Of a DNA stretch of 64,000 bases, positions 34,481 through 44,100 are shown piece by piece. Under the pieces are notes generated by a model. The model ran no database searches and was not told where the DNA came from. It saw nothing but the letters and a program-made list of their open reading frames with translations. Both the position numbers and the translations under genes were made by a program. The DNA comes from Ascaphus truei. Lineage: Eukaryota > Chordata > Amphibia > Anura > Ascaphidae. Where the stretch lies: the NCBI GenBank assembly GCA_036426205.1, contig WSYH01000838.1, positions 95,307-159,306 on the forward strand, given 5' to 3'. How positions within the stretch are numbered: the first letter of the stretch is position 1; every line of letters starts with the position of its first letter.

Positions 34481-34780
34481 TCCTGTGTTGCCTTTGCTAG
34501 GAGAGCCTGCTGTGAAAACACATCTTGATTTTAAGGCTGCCAGTTCGGGGAAAATTAAAATATGCAGCAGCAGAAATCCACTGAAGAGTCCAGTCAAAAA
34601 TCCCTCCCTGAAACAGTTAAGTGCATCTAATGAAGACCACATGTTATTAGCTTTACGCCACTAATTGTTAACTTAGATCAGAAACTGTGACTTAGAGGTG
34701 CAGCCCTCATTTAGCACGATTTATTAGTGGCAGCAATAAAGTGGGAGCACTCAACCACATAACACTACTTACCATTTTTA
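34480..34780. other. AT-rich, repeat-free block; candidate conserved non-coding DNA
   Basis: Contains TTTACGCCACTAATTGTTAA, TTAGCACGATTTATTAGTGG and CAGCAATAAAGTGGGAGC. These dense homeobox-like AT words without repeats resemble vertebrate developmental enhancers. Texture only; conservation is not tested. Confidence 0.35.
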
Positions 34781-34989
34781 TGCCTGTTTTATGGTTGACT
34801 GTATTTTTAATCGCCCTTTAAGCCAGGAGCCTGTGCTCTGGCTATGATACATGTCCAATATAAACATACATGTGCTTTCATTAGGAGACTGGAGAACGCT
34901 ATGCAATATCTCAGTGCTGTAATACAGAGGCAGTTTTAAAAAATTTGCAAAAGTCCCCCAAAATATTTCGTTTATGTCAACGTTTGTCT

Positions 34990-35016
34990 CAAAAAAAAAA
35001 AGGGGGGGGGGGAAAG
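34990..35016. repeat. Adjacent A and G homopolymers
   Basis: An A11 run is followed directly by a long G-run. Confidence 0.9.
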
Positions 35017-35194
35017 TCCTGCAGGATTTCATGGATAACTCAGGTCAGGGAGGACAGGGAAACGGAAATACAAAAATGGAAAAAATATATTTTTGAGGAG
35101 GAAACGGAAAGATTTTTTTTCATCAATGTCAAAAATGGGAAGACAAACAGAATGTATGTTTCCTATTGTAGTGAAACCTCAGACCTATTGGTGT

Positions 35195-36150
35195 TTATAT
35201 CTGGGAGGGGCGGGGTGTAAAGAGGGAGGCGGAGGGGGGACGAGAGGGCGGTGAGGGGACCGGTCAGGGGGGGGAGCGACATGTCCGGGATAGGCATCGC
35301 CAGGGGCGGAGGGTGCGGGGGGGGGGGGTGGGACAAGGAGGCAAGTAGGGGGCGGCTACGTGATTGGGGCTGGGGGCGGGGGGCGCGGCGTGGACGGAGG
35401 CGTCTAGGCTGCGGGTCTGCCCGTGGCGGCGCCCGCTGGACAGGTCTTCGGGCAAAGGTCGGGCTCGGCGTGACGTATTTTCTCCAAGCCCTTTTCTCTC
35501 CACCCCTCGTGCCGAGCGGCGACAGGGGGGAGCCGGGCATGGGCATAACCAAAGGGACCGCCATCTCTACGCGCGCTGGGGTGGTTGGATCCAAGAAGGA
35601 GGAGGGGGACATGGAAAAAATAAGCTACTGACTTTATCACGCTACGGAGTCGTCCTCCTCACTACGATTTCCCCACACAGCTTTCGGGAGAGGCAAAGGA
35701 TGGTCCATTTCCACGGACCTGACCAAACTTCTGAGCTACCCTTTTCGTGTCCTTTGACTGAACGTGCCCCGGAAGTTCCCCATGACTTCCACCACAAGTG
35801 GTCATTCTGCACTCCCTCCTCATCTTAGGGAGTCGTTCCTCTGGGATCTGTAACGCCGCGTCTGGGACCGAGGGATCCGCGCCCCCGACCCGGTCCCTCC
35901 TGTTGACCTTTTACCCATGCCGGCATAGGGCAAGTCCTGCCTCCCCCTGGTGCCCGGCACTCACTCGGGAGGAAGACTTTCCCAGACGCGTCGGCCTCTC
36001 TTCACAACGAATGGCGGGCCACCGATCAGCGAGCAATATGAGAGGGGGGGTGATACGTTGCCCCCCGCAGCCTCGCTGCCGTCACACGCCCTGCCGGCCT
36101 CCGGCCCGCGCAGCTGCGGTCATCTGGTAACGCGGCGGTCGACCCCCAAG
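35195..36150. other. GC-rich block, possible CpG island or old transposon
   Basis: It starts with GAGGGGCGGGGTG, an Sp1-type GC box, and is G-rich on the plus strand to about 35.45 kb, then C-rich. CpG is frequent through 36.1 kb. Open frames exist on both strands (126-154 residues), but they overlap each other and have no motif I can name. No TATA box or splice-supported first exon is evident. It could be a CpG island, but MITEs in this window are also CpG-rich. Confidence 0.4.
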
Positions 36151-37330
36151 CCAAATCTTTTGACAGAGCTTTTGTGATACAGAATCGTACCGACCGCCAG
36201 ACGGGGAGAATCCGAAGACCCTCCCACCCCCTATATGTTACACACGATACACAACTTGAACCAGGATCAACCAAATCCGGCAATGCCACAAACAACACAC
36301 CACCGGAACCGTCATCCGGTACGAATACACGCTACCCTTCACGTCTAATTATGCAAGCTCCACAACTCCTCGACCTAGACCTGCAGAAACCACAAGAACC
36401 AGGTCCACTTCCCATACAAATTAACTGTCCCCACCGAACCCGCACTCCACTCAAAGCATTCCCCAATCTTCCCCAAATCTGCCACACCTACGCCCCCCCA
36501 CCCACATCCCTACACTAGCCACTCCACGCACCATCGTACCACTCCTTTCGAAACCAACTTACACCTTATGCAAATCCGCTCACTCCGACCTCCAAGCCAA
36601 GCGTAGCCATAAACTCCTGAGCATCCCACGGTACATAACGACACCACAGAAGACCCTGCAGCTGAAGACACATAATTTCTGATTCAGACGACCTTACCTA
36701 CAACACCGCACCAAAACGAATCACTCAATAGCCGACTCTTCCTTCTTCATGCAACCAATCAGAATCTCACCCAGTTCACAACTCTCCCCACCACTCAGAC
36801 AGCCCCAAGCAAGTCACATCACCGCCCAGAGCCGCAACTGTACATATCCCCACCGAGACCCACCGTCACCATATGTACTTTTCCGCCTTCATAGCAAACC
36901 CATGCAACACAGCTACAAATATTTCATATCATCCCAGGAAAAGGCAAAATTTACTAGCCCAAACCCACTTCTCGAGAGTTAGAAGTTACAAGACTTCCAA
37001 TTCAACAAAAGTCGACCCCCGCCCACAGGCCACTACTAAATAATTGCGCCTCAGCCCACGCTCAGTCCCCCAGCCCACCACCGTACTAAATACACTTAAC
37101 AGAATTTATGACATACAAGAACCCTCATACGCGCCGCTTCATCCGATCCCCCCGCGCCAGTTTACCCAAACGCTACGTATACTTTTCCCTTATATTCGCA
37201 ACTACTTTAGAGTATAGAACTATCTTAACGACATCCCACTAATGACCCTACGTCACCAAACCCAATCACCCTCAAGATCACTTCCCGACACACTGAAATT
37301 TCAGACACTCGACTAACGTAAATCCAGCAA
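36150..37330. other. 1.2-kb G-poor, A/C-rich block of unknown origin
   Basis: The plus strand is almost devoid of G runs. Words such as CCCCACCGAACCC and CCACACCTACGCCCCCC dominate without any tandem period. Then the strand bias flips to G-rich at 37.37-37.57 kb. Stops are frequent. The longest frame (36174-36518) is Pro/Thr-rich, with no domain I recognise. Such asymmetry occurs in some retroelements and in strongly transcribed or repaired strands; I cannot assign it. Confidence 0.45.
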
Positions 37331-37779
37331 CAATTTATTATGCTCCCTTATCACCACGTGCAACCACGCACAGAGGGCGAAGAGCACTGAGACTCCGGGA
37401 ACGAGCTCCTCCAAAGAATCACAAATACAGCAAGGGAAGGGGGCGGGGGGGAGAGAACTGAGCCACACCGCAAATGAGAGAACGGGGGGGTTACGATAAA
37501 GGCTTTGTAAAAAAGGACAGAGGGTGCTCCGTAAGGCCGCCGACACGGGGGGTGGGGGGGGGGGGGTGTACCTCTACCACCTTGATCCAGCTACCTGCCC
37601 CCCTCCCCATTTTCCCCTCAAACCCAATTTAACCACATACACAAAAGACATGGCAGTGAGATGGGGGAAACGCTGCAGCATTTGGTTAATTGGATCACAG
37701 TTGTAAACATAAAAAATCCAGGGTCAGGGCTGGGCTTAGGAGCCAGTGCGCTGCTGTGTTTGGGACCCCGCAAGCCTAA

Positions 37780-38722
37780 CGCCGGCCCTGGTCGGCAGTG
37801 CGGGCGCGGCTGAATGACGGGAGAGGGCTAAGCCTAACGACCCCGGCCCTGTCTGCAGTGCGGGGCGCGCTGAATGAGGGAGCAGGGCCTTAGCCTAACA
37901 GCCAGGTTCCGGTCTGCAGGCGCGGCGCGACGCTGACGGACGGAGGGCAGCGGGGCTAGCCAACGCAGGCCCTGCTGCATGCGGGGCGCTGACTGAGGGA
38001 GCGGGGCCTTAGCATAACGCAGGCCCTGTACTGCAGTCGCCGGCGCGCGCTGACTGAGGGGAGCGGGGCCTTAGCCTAACGCCGGCCCTGTCTGCAGTGC
38101 GGGCGCTCTGACTGAGGGAGCGGGGCCTTAGCCTAACGCCGGCCCTGTCTGCAGTGCGGGCGCGCTGACTGAGGGAGCGGGGCCTTAGCCTAACGCCGGC
38201 CCTGTCTGCAGTGCGGGCGCGCTGACTGAGGGAGCGGGGCCTTAGCCTAACGCCGGCCCTGTCTGCAGTGCGGGCGCGCTGACTGAGGGAGCGGGGCCTT
38301 ACCCTAACGCCGGCCCTGTCTGCAGTGCGGGCGCGCTGACTGAGGGAGCGGGGCCTTACCCTAACGCCGGCCCTGTCTGCAGTGCGGGTGCGCTGACTGA
38401 GGGAGCGGGGCCTTAGCCTAACGCCGGCCCTGTCTGCAGTGCGGGTGCGCTGACTGAGGGAGCGGGGCCTTAGCCTAACGCCGGCCCTGTCTGCAGTGCG
38501 GGCGCGCAGACTGAGGGAGCGGGGCCTTAGCCTAAAGCCGGCCCTGTCTGCAGTGCGGGCGCGCTGACAGAGGGAGCGGGGCCTTAGCCTAACGCCGGTC
38601 CTGTCTGCAGTGCGGGCGCGCTGACTGAGGGAGCGGGGCCTTAGCCTAACGCCGGTCCTGTCTGCAGTGCGGGCGCGCTGACTGAGGGAGCGGGGCCTTA
38701 GCCTAACGCCGGTCCTGTCTAA
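37780..38722. repeat. 57-bp minisatellite, about 16 units
   Basis: The unit reads GCCGGCCCTGTCTGCAGTGC, GGGCGCGCTGACTGAGGGAG, CGGGGCCTTAGCCTAAC. Spacing is 57 bp in 38.06-38.72 kb. The first five units (37.78-38.06 kb) carry many gaps. Because 57 is 19 codons, the minus strand stays open for 256 residues of an Arg-rich 19-residue repeat; this is array-driven. The unit is very CpG-rich. Confidence 0.95.
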
Positions 38723-39430
38723 GGACTTGGATAAAATGAACCAAACCTCTAGGTCAAGAGGTAGCTTCAAATTGAACAAGCAGAGGAATACTCAGGCTGA
38801 GGGTTAACCGCGAGCGCTGCTTATCAGCGAAGGGCCCCGGGGTCAAATGTAAAGTAATTGCAGCAGGTCGCGTTAGTAAATAGCCCCCACTGTCTGAACA
38901 GGTCACAGTGCAAAAGCCGTGATCAGAAGCATCGGACATTTAACAGTGCCGTCCAGTTTGTAAACTACCCAAAAGTGGGGTTTTTATTTGCTGTACCCCT
39001 GTACGGTGGAGGGTTTTTGGCTCTTTTTATTTTATAAATTTAGTGGCAAAAATCTTAACTTCAGAAAATAACAGCATCAAATAACAGATAATGCACAATA
39101 CAGACTGTTTGCATTAGGTACTAATTAGGGCCTTATCTGGTTCATTCTGTCCCTCAGATAAAGGGCGCGCTGGTTTTCTTTCAAGACACTCATTTTGGCA
39201 ACAATTTAGTAAATGTTCAATGAGTGTATCTAGAAAAAAGGTGAAGTAAGCTGACGACTAAATGAAAATAAATGAGATAATCCCATTTGATCCCCTATAG
39301 CCCCCTCGGCCATAGGGGGCCTGTCAATCACAGTGGGTTTTTAAAACAAACCTAACTGACTAAATCCATCTGCACGGGATTTATTTAAAACAAATTTTAT
39401 TTAAAAATGCGCATATGTTTGCAGCAATAA
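38723..39430. other. No gene; one family E end fragment
   Basis: 38978-39040 (GGGTTTTTATTTGCTGTACC, GGTGGAGGGTTTTTGGCTC) matches the outer end of family E right arms. The rest is unique. Confidence 0.45.
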
Positions 39431-39431
39431 T

Positions 39432-39676
39432 GCGAGAGAGAGAGAGACAGAGAGAGAGACAGAGAGAGAGACACAGAGAGAGACACAGAGAGAGACACAG
39501 AGAGAGACAGAGAGAGAGACAGAGAGAGAGACAGAGAGAGAGACAGAGAGAGAGACAGAGAGAGAGACAGAGAGACACAGAGAGAGACACAGAGAGAGAC
39601 AGAGAGAGAGACAGAGAGAGAGACACAGAGAGAGACACAGAGAGAGACAGAGAGAGAGACAGAGAGACACAGAGAG
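39432..39676. repeat. (GAGAGAGACA)n simple repeat
   Basis: Purine-rich AGAGAGAGACAG and AGAGACAC steps over 245 bp. The mirror-symmetric polypurine tract could form triplex DNA. The frames on both strands are artefacts. Confidence 0.97.
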
Positions 39677-39679
39677 AAG

Positions 39680-40233
39680 AAGCTTTGTACATGTAACAGG
39701 AGTTAATTGAAGCAAATGAAAACGTTAAGATGAAACAAATTGCTCAGCTTGATACATATCCCCCACACAGATAATACTGGTATTTAACATGGGTCCTTCT
39801 CCAAATAACCCCTATTCCATTGTTAACTTTGTCTCAACAAGTTATGATGTTGACATCAGCCAGGAACCACAATATGTCACATTTACTTAGGGATTTCTGA
39901 GAAACAGGAACATATTGGCATTGTTTCTCAATCACAACCAATCAGTTTTGTCTTCCTTGTGTTTGCTGTGGGATAAATGTGTGTTACCGGAGAGCAATGC
40001 AAAACACTACAGTATTTCATTCACTGTGATCAGAGGAGGACATTCAAGTATATTCTGCATTCCACAAAGGTTATAAATCAATCAATTGACCAATGTCAGC
40101 ATATCTCTCAAATTCATTGGTAAATCTTTGGTAAATGATACTGTGATGGCTATTTATTGTGTTTGTGAGCCGTTACTATATGTTATGTAAGCAAACATGT
40201 AATTGTGCAATTATTTGACACACTTTGGGAGTC
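39680..40233. other. No gene seen
   Basis: AT-rich unique sequence without recognised repeats. Confidence 0.35.
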
Positions 40234-40235
40234 TA

Positions 40236-40760
40236 CAGTGGCGAGAAAAAGTTAGTGTAACCCAATGATAATGACTGAAATTCCATAGTTTCTCCATGAT
40301 AACCTTCTTGAATCAAAACTAGTCTTTTTTTGAAATATCCAATAAGGTTTATATTAATAATTCCATGTTTTGTTTTAAACAAAATGATGTATGAATTATA
40401 CAAACAATGAGTAATTAAGAGTCAGGGTAAGTGCAAAAGGAAGTGAAACTGTGGTTTTATCAGCTAAATTAAAGGGGATAATTAGAATCAGATGTTTTAA
40501 TAATTAGCTAAATCTTCAGGTGTGAGTTTGGGAGGCCCCACCCTATATAAAGATCAGAAACTTTGTGAGTTTGGGAGGCCCCACCCTATATAAAGATGAG
40601 AAACGCTGTGAGTTTGGTCTTCGCTATACAGCTGTGTGGAAACGCGTCATGCCACGATCAAAAGAAATCTCCGAGGACCTCACAAAATAAGTTATTGATG
40701 CTCTACAAAGGGTTACAAAACCATTTCTACGGATTTGGGGCTCCACCGTGCACAAAAATG
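40236..40760 (+). pseudogene. Tc1/mariner transposon, 5' end and start of dead transposase
   Basis: After TA (40234-40235) the sequence CAGTGGCGAGAAAAAGTTAG resembles fish/frog Tc1-like terminal repeats. The transposase start is at 40649: MPRSKEISEDLTK, then an in-frame TAA at 40688. The same frame continues VIDALQRVTKPFLRIW, the helix-turn-helix region of Tc1-family transposases, with a small internal loss relative to the family layout. Similarity ends near 40745. The catalytic DDE region and the right terminal repeat are absent. A 43-bp segment including GGAGGCCCCACCCTATATAA is tandemly doubled (40522 and 40565) just upstream. Confidence 0.85.
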
Positions 40761-41040
40761 GCTTCGGTATAACAGAAGGTCGCCAAACACATTCCCTGCG
40801 CCATCTGCCAGAGTGCGAGAGACACATACTGAATTCAAATACGTTATTTTACACGGAACAAAATGCTACAAACCGCACACCTGAGAGATATGCTAATGGA
40901 TTAGGCAAAGTATATTTAAATGAGTCCCATCCCACACTTTCTAAAAGCATTTCCATACCAACGATATAGAGCTCATAATAAGCAGAAGTCACCAACCTAA
41001 TGACTGGAATGTAATGATCTCCTCTCCCTGCTCCTGCTAA
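40761..41040. other. No feature recognised
   Basis: Unique sequence after the break-off point of the Tc1-like remnant. Confidence 0.3.
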
Positions 41041-41049
41041 GTACAGATA

Positions 41050-41405
41050 CACCTCCCCTTCTCCCCTTTCCCTCCTTCCCCTCCTTGTGCCCCCTTTCCT
41101 GCCCTTGCCCCGCTTCTCCCCCGCTCCCCCTTCCCCCCGTTCTCCTCCCCTCCCCCTTCCCCCCGTTCTCCTCCCCTGTTCCCCCCCTTCTCCTCCCCTG
41201 TTCCCCCCCTTCTCCTCCCCTGTTCCCCCCCTTCTCCTCCCCTGTTCCCCCCTTCTCCTCCCCTGTTCCCACACTTCTCCTCCCCTGTTAATCTCCACCC
41301 TGTTCCATCCCCTTACTATAACTTTGTTCCCCCCTTCCCCACCCTTCTCCTCCCTTTCCCCCCCTCTCCTCCCCTCTCCGACCCACTTCCCCCCTCTTCC
41401 CGAGA
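41050..41405. repeat. C/T-rich tract with 21-22-bp tandem units
   Basis: CTTCTCCTCCCCTGTTCCCC repeats about six times in 41155-41290, flanked by looser polypyrimidine sequence. The complement is polypurine. The Glu/Gly-rich frames on the minus strand are low complexity. Confidence 0.92.
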
Positions 41406-41789
41406 AGCTTATATGAGTTTAGCTCCTATAATGCTAGTATATTGCCCCCTGAGCATTTCCTCCTCTTTTATTACTCTATCAAACATACAAAGCTCACCTG
41501 GCAGTGTGAGATCTTTCATGCAGGAACAGGTCGGCCCTTCCAGCCCCGCAGACTGCTGCTGGGAGTGGGGACCCGCTGGGTTTTAAAAGCGAATCTTCTC
41601 TTTCTGGTGAAATAACCACTGCTGCATTAGAACTGCTCTGGGCCCGGTGATGTGCAATCTGAACCTTCCTCAGTTTGGCAGATAAGATAACATTACATTT
41701 ACTGTATAATACTTCAAACTAATGCCTCAATTTACTATGCGGTTGTAAACATTACAATGTATTTCCCGTGCTGTGATCCCGATGCCTTT

Positions 41790-42215
41790 AAATGAGCAAT
41801 CCAGGGGTTGCATTGCTTGTTATTGTTTGTTATAGAATTGAAGCAGGGGGTCTCCAGAACTGAACCCCTTTAATTTCAGCTCGGGACCCCCTGCTTCCCG
41901 AGATACTTACCTCCGTAGGGGGTGCTGGTTTCCTTGTGGAGCTGTGTGCCTAATATAATGGCGGCGTTTAAAAGTCCTGTGTCACGTGGGCCAATAAGAA
42001 GCTGTGACGTCATCCGCTGCGGCTTCCTATTGGCCGAGGTCACCTGGACATTTAAACTTGACAGAGATACCGGCGACCCCTACGGAGATAAGTATCTCTG
42101 GAAACAGGGGTCCCCAGAGCTGAAATGAAGGGGCTTCAGCTCTGATGACCCTCTGCTTCAACCCAATAACACCAAAAGCAAGAAATGCAGCTGGCTGCTC
42201 CTGTGCTGAAGCATG
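41790..42215. mobile_element. Family A palindromic MITE, near-complete
   Basis: Left: TTTAAATGAGCAATCCAGG, AGAATTGAAGCAGGGGGTCT, CGGGACCCCCTGCTTCCCGA. Right: AAACAGGGGTCCCCAGAGCT, GAAGGGGCTTCAGCTCTGAT, AGCAAGAAATGCAGCTGG. The centre has GTGACGTCATCCGCTGCGGC and CCAATAAGAAGCTGTGACGT. It is about 420 bp, non-coding, and serves as the reference copy for 1-337 and 20065. Confidence 0.75.
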
Positions 42216-42630
42216 TAGCAGTATCCTTGGTTTTGTAGACTAGTTTTTTAAGTGTCAAGTCTACAAATTCCACAATGCTAAGAAATGCGCCTGTGTACAG
42301 TATCTTCCTTTTATGCTTAGCTATCTATTTTATTATTGTTATTATTATTTTCTGCTTCTGGCTATGTCAGATATACAAAAATGTACAGCACCAAACCCTG
42401 GCAGAATTATGCGACACAGAAAAGAAAAATGATGATTAGAGATGCAGACTTTGATACTTCTCGGGCTAAATGCCTATGATTGTGAGGGGGCAGCCCCCCC
42501 CGCCCCCTTTGATTGGATGGCAGGGGTGGGGATGCCCCCCACAATCACCTTAAATACTCACCTGCTCCTCATGCCCCCCTTCTTTGCAGCTTCAGTTTCC
42601 TTCCATCCTCCCCTCTCCCACATTCTACAA
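42216..42630. other. No gene seen
   Basis: Unique sequence, including a CCCCCC-rich part near 42498-42545. Confidence 0.3.
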
Positions 42631-42982
42631 CAGGGATCCCCCACGTGTGGCTACCGTGGTGCCCCCCACGCCTTTTCTTGGAGCCCGCGACTGACTGGCC
42701 AAGCAGTTGATAATACGGCGTAGAATCTCCAACACATGAATCGCAAGCTACCGGGAGCTCGCCGGCTGCCGGTGAGTAGCTCGCCGCGGTGCCACCAGCA
42801 GCTGCTGCGTGTCCCCCTCTCGTGCCGGAAGTCGGGCCCAACTTCCACATCCGCGAGCGGTGCGACACTGGAAGCCTTCCCCCAGTGTAAGTTTATTGTG
42901 TGTGCGCTTATTCGTTGGTGCGCGCCACTCTCTCCTGAACTCTCAAGTGTGCCCTTGGGGACACAAAAGTTGGAGACCCCTG
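42631..42982. mobile_element. hAT-type MITE (separate family)
   Basis: The ends CAGGGATCCCCCACGTGTGG and AAGTTGGAGACCCCTG are inverted (the latter's complement is CAGGGGTCTCCAACTT), a common hAT end. The flanks TTCTACAA and TTCTGGGT share only four bases, so the duplication has decayed. GC-rich, with an inner GAGCTCGCCGG / GAGTAGCTCGCCGCGG segment. Confidence 0.75.
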
Positions 42983-43032
42983 TTCTGGGTCCTGGAGTGG
43001 GTCCTCTTTCAGGCCTATCCCATGCGCTATGT

Positions 43033-43385
43033 CAGGGGTGCACACCAAGCTTTTCGCGTGCGCCCCCCTGCCTGGGAGCCCCAGCATTCACGCCCCCCCC
43101 TCGGTTAGAACCCGGCGTCAAATGATGACGCGGGTCATGTGACATCGTCTGACTCCGCAGCATCATTTGACATGCATTGTCATGGCGACGCATCAAGTCA
43201 CATGAGCCCACAGCGTCATTTGATGCCGCGTTGCTATGGCGACACGGCGACGAAGACCCGGCTGGCAGCAGGTAAGGGACGTTACAGAGGCCTCACGCCT
43301 CCCCCGGCATTTAATTGAAATGCCTTGGGGAAGGGTGCGGGGCCCCTGTAACCGCCGCCCCCCCCCCCCAGTTTGTGCACCGCTG
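43033..43385. mobile_element. hAT-type MITE, family C, 8-bp target duplication
   Basis: It starts CAGGGGTGCACACC and ends GTTTGTGCACCGCTG. CGCTATGT (43025-43032) and CGCTATGA (43386-43393) flank it with one mismatch. Inside are GGCGTCAAATGATGACG and GCGTCATTTGATGCCGCG arms and GTTACAGAGGCCTCACGCCT, shared with the 60148 copy. Confidence 0.88.
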
Positions 43386-43479
43386 CGCTATGAAACACCC
43401 ATGGGATCAGCTGTCTGGCTGGACCATACTCCATCCTGATATATACTCCATCCCACAATGAGCAGCCACTTCACCTTTT

Positions 43480-43675
43480 TGTTTCAACATTGTCCCTCGT
43501 TCCCTCTAGAGTGTAAGCTCCCCGGATCAGGGCACTCATTGCCTCTGTGTATCTGTTTGTGCACGTTTGTCCTTATTTGGATGTCATTCTGTTTATTCAG
43601 TTATCAAATCTGTGTTTCCCGCTTTGACCTGCGCTGCAGTATATGTTGTCGCTTTACAAATAAAGGATAATGCGT
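43480..43675 (+). repeat. LINE/SINE 3' tail
   Basis: CTAGAGTGTAAGCTCCCCGG, TCAGGGCACTCATTGCCTCT and TCGCTTTACAAATAAAGGAT have the order of an L2/CR1-like tail (GTAAGCTC...CAGGG...AATAAA). 5' truncated. Confidence 0.65.
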
Positions 43676-43689
43676 ACACCCAGGCCGCA

Positions 43690-44100
43690 GTCTACTCCGA
43701 TTGTCACCTTCCTCCGCAGTCTGCCGGAGGCCGCGGCACAAAGCCGACAATAATCTGTAGCCAGGTCCCCTCTGGCTCCCCAGTCCTCCGTTTCCCCCCC
43801 TTACCTCCACTGCTGTGGGGGGCTGTTGCGGGTGGCGACGGGCTTGCCGGCGGCTCCCTCTGCAGAGCGCTGCCATGTTTGTTATGCGTGTGCACGTGCG
43901 CAGGGCTCACGCATGCGCAGATGCACGGGAGGACTCGCGGCGGCCATGTTGTGATTGGCCGCGCATGCGAAGTAGGTTTCGCATGCGCAGAGAAGTGCAG
44001 GTGCGGTGGCCATCACAGAGAAGGCTCCACTCAGGGACTGCAAGTCCCATGAGCCTCAGGGGAATGTCACATGATGCGGCTTAGCTCGCGCTGGCAGTTG
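43690..44100. repeat. CpG-rich segment, likely old transposon
   Basis: It has several CGCATGCGCAG words (43910-43990) and GACTGCAAGTCCCATGAGCC. The composition matches the window's CpG-rich MITEs, but the ends are not found. It adjoins the 39-bp array. Confidence 0.4.

Noticed and set aside
36174..36518. Pro/Thr-rich 114-residue frame as a gag-like gene
   Set aside because: It reflects the A/C bias of the region. No zinc knuckle, protease or polymerase follows.
38009..38779. 256-residue Arg-rich frame
   Set aside because: It is the 57-bp (19-codon) minisatellite read on the minus strand, without a promoter or flanking coding signal.
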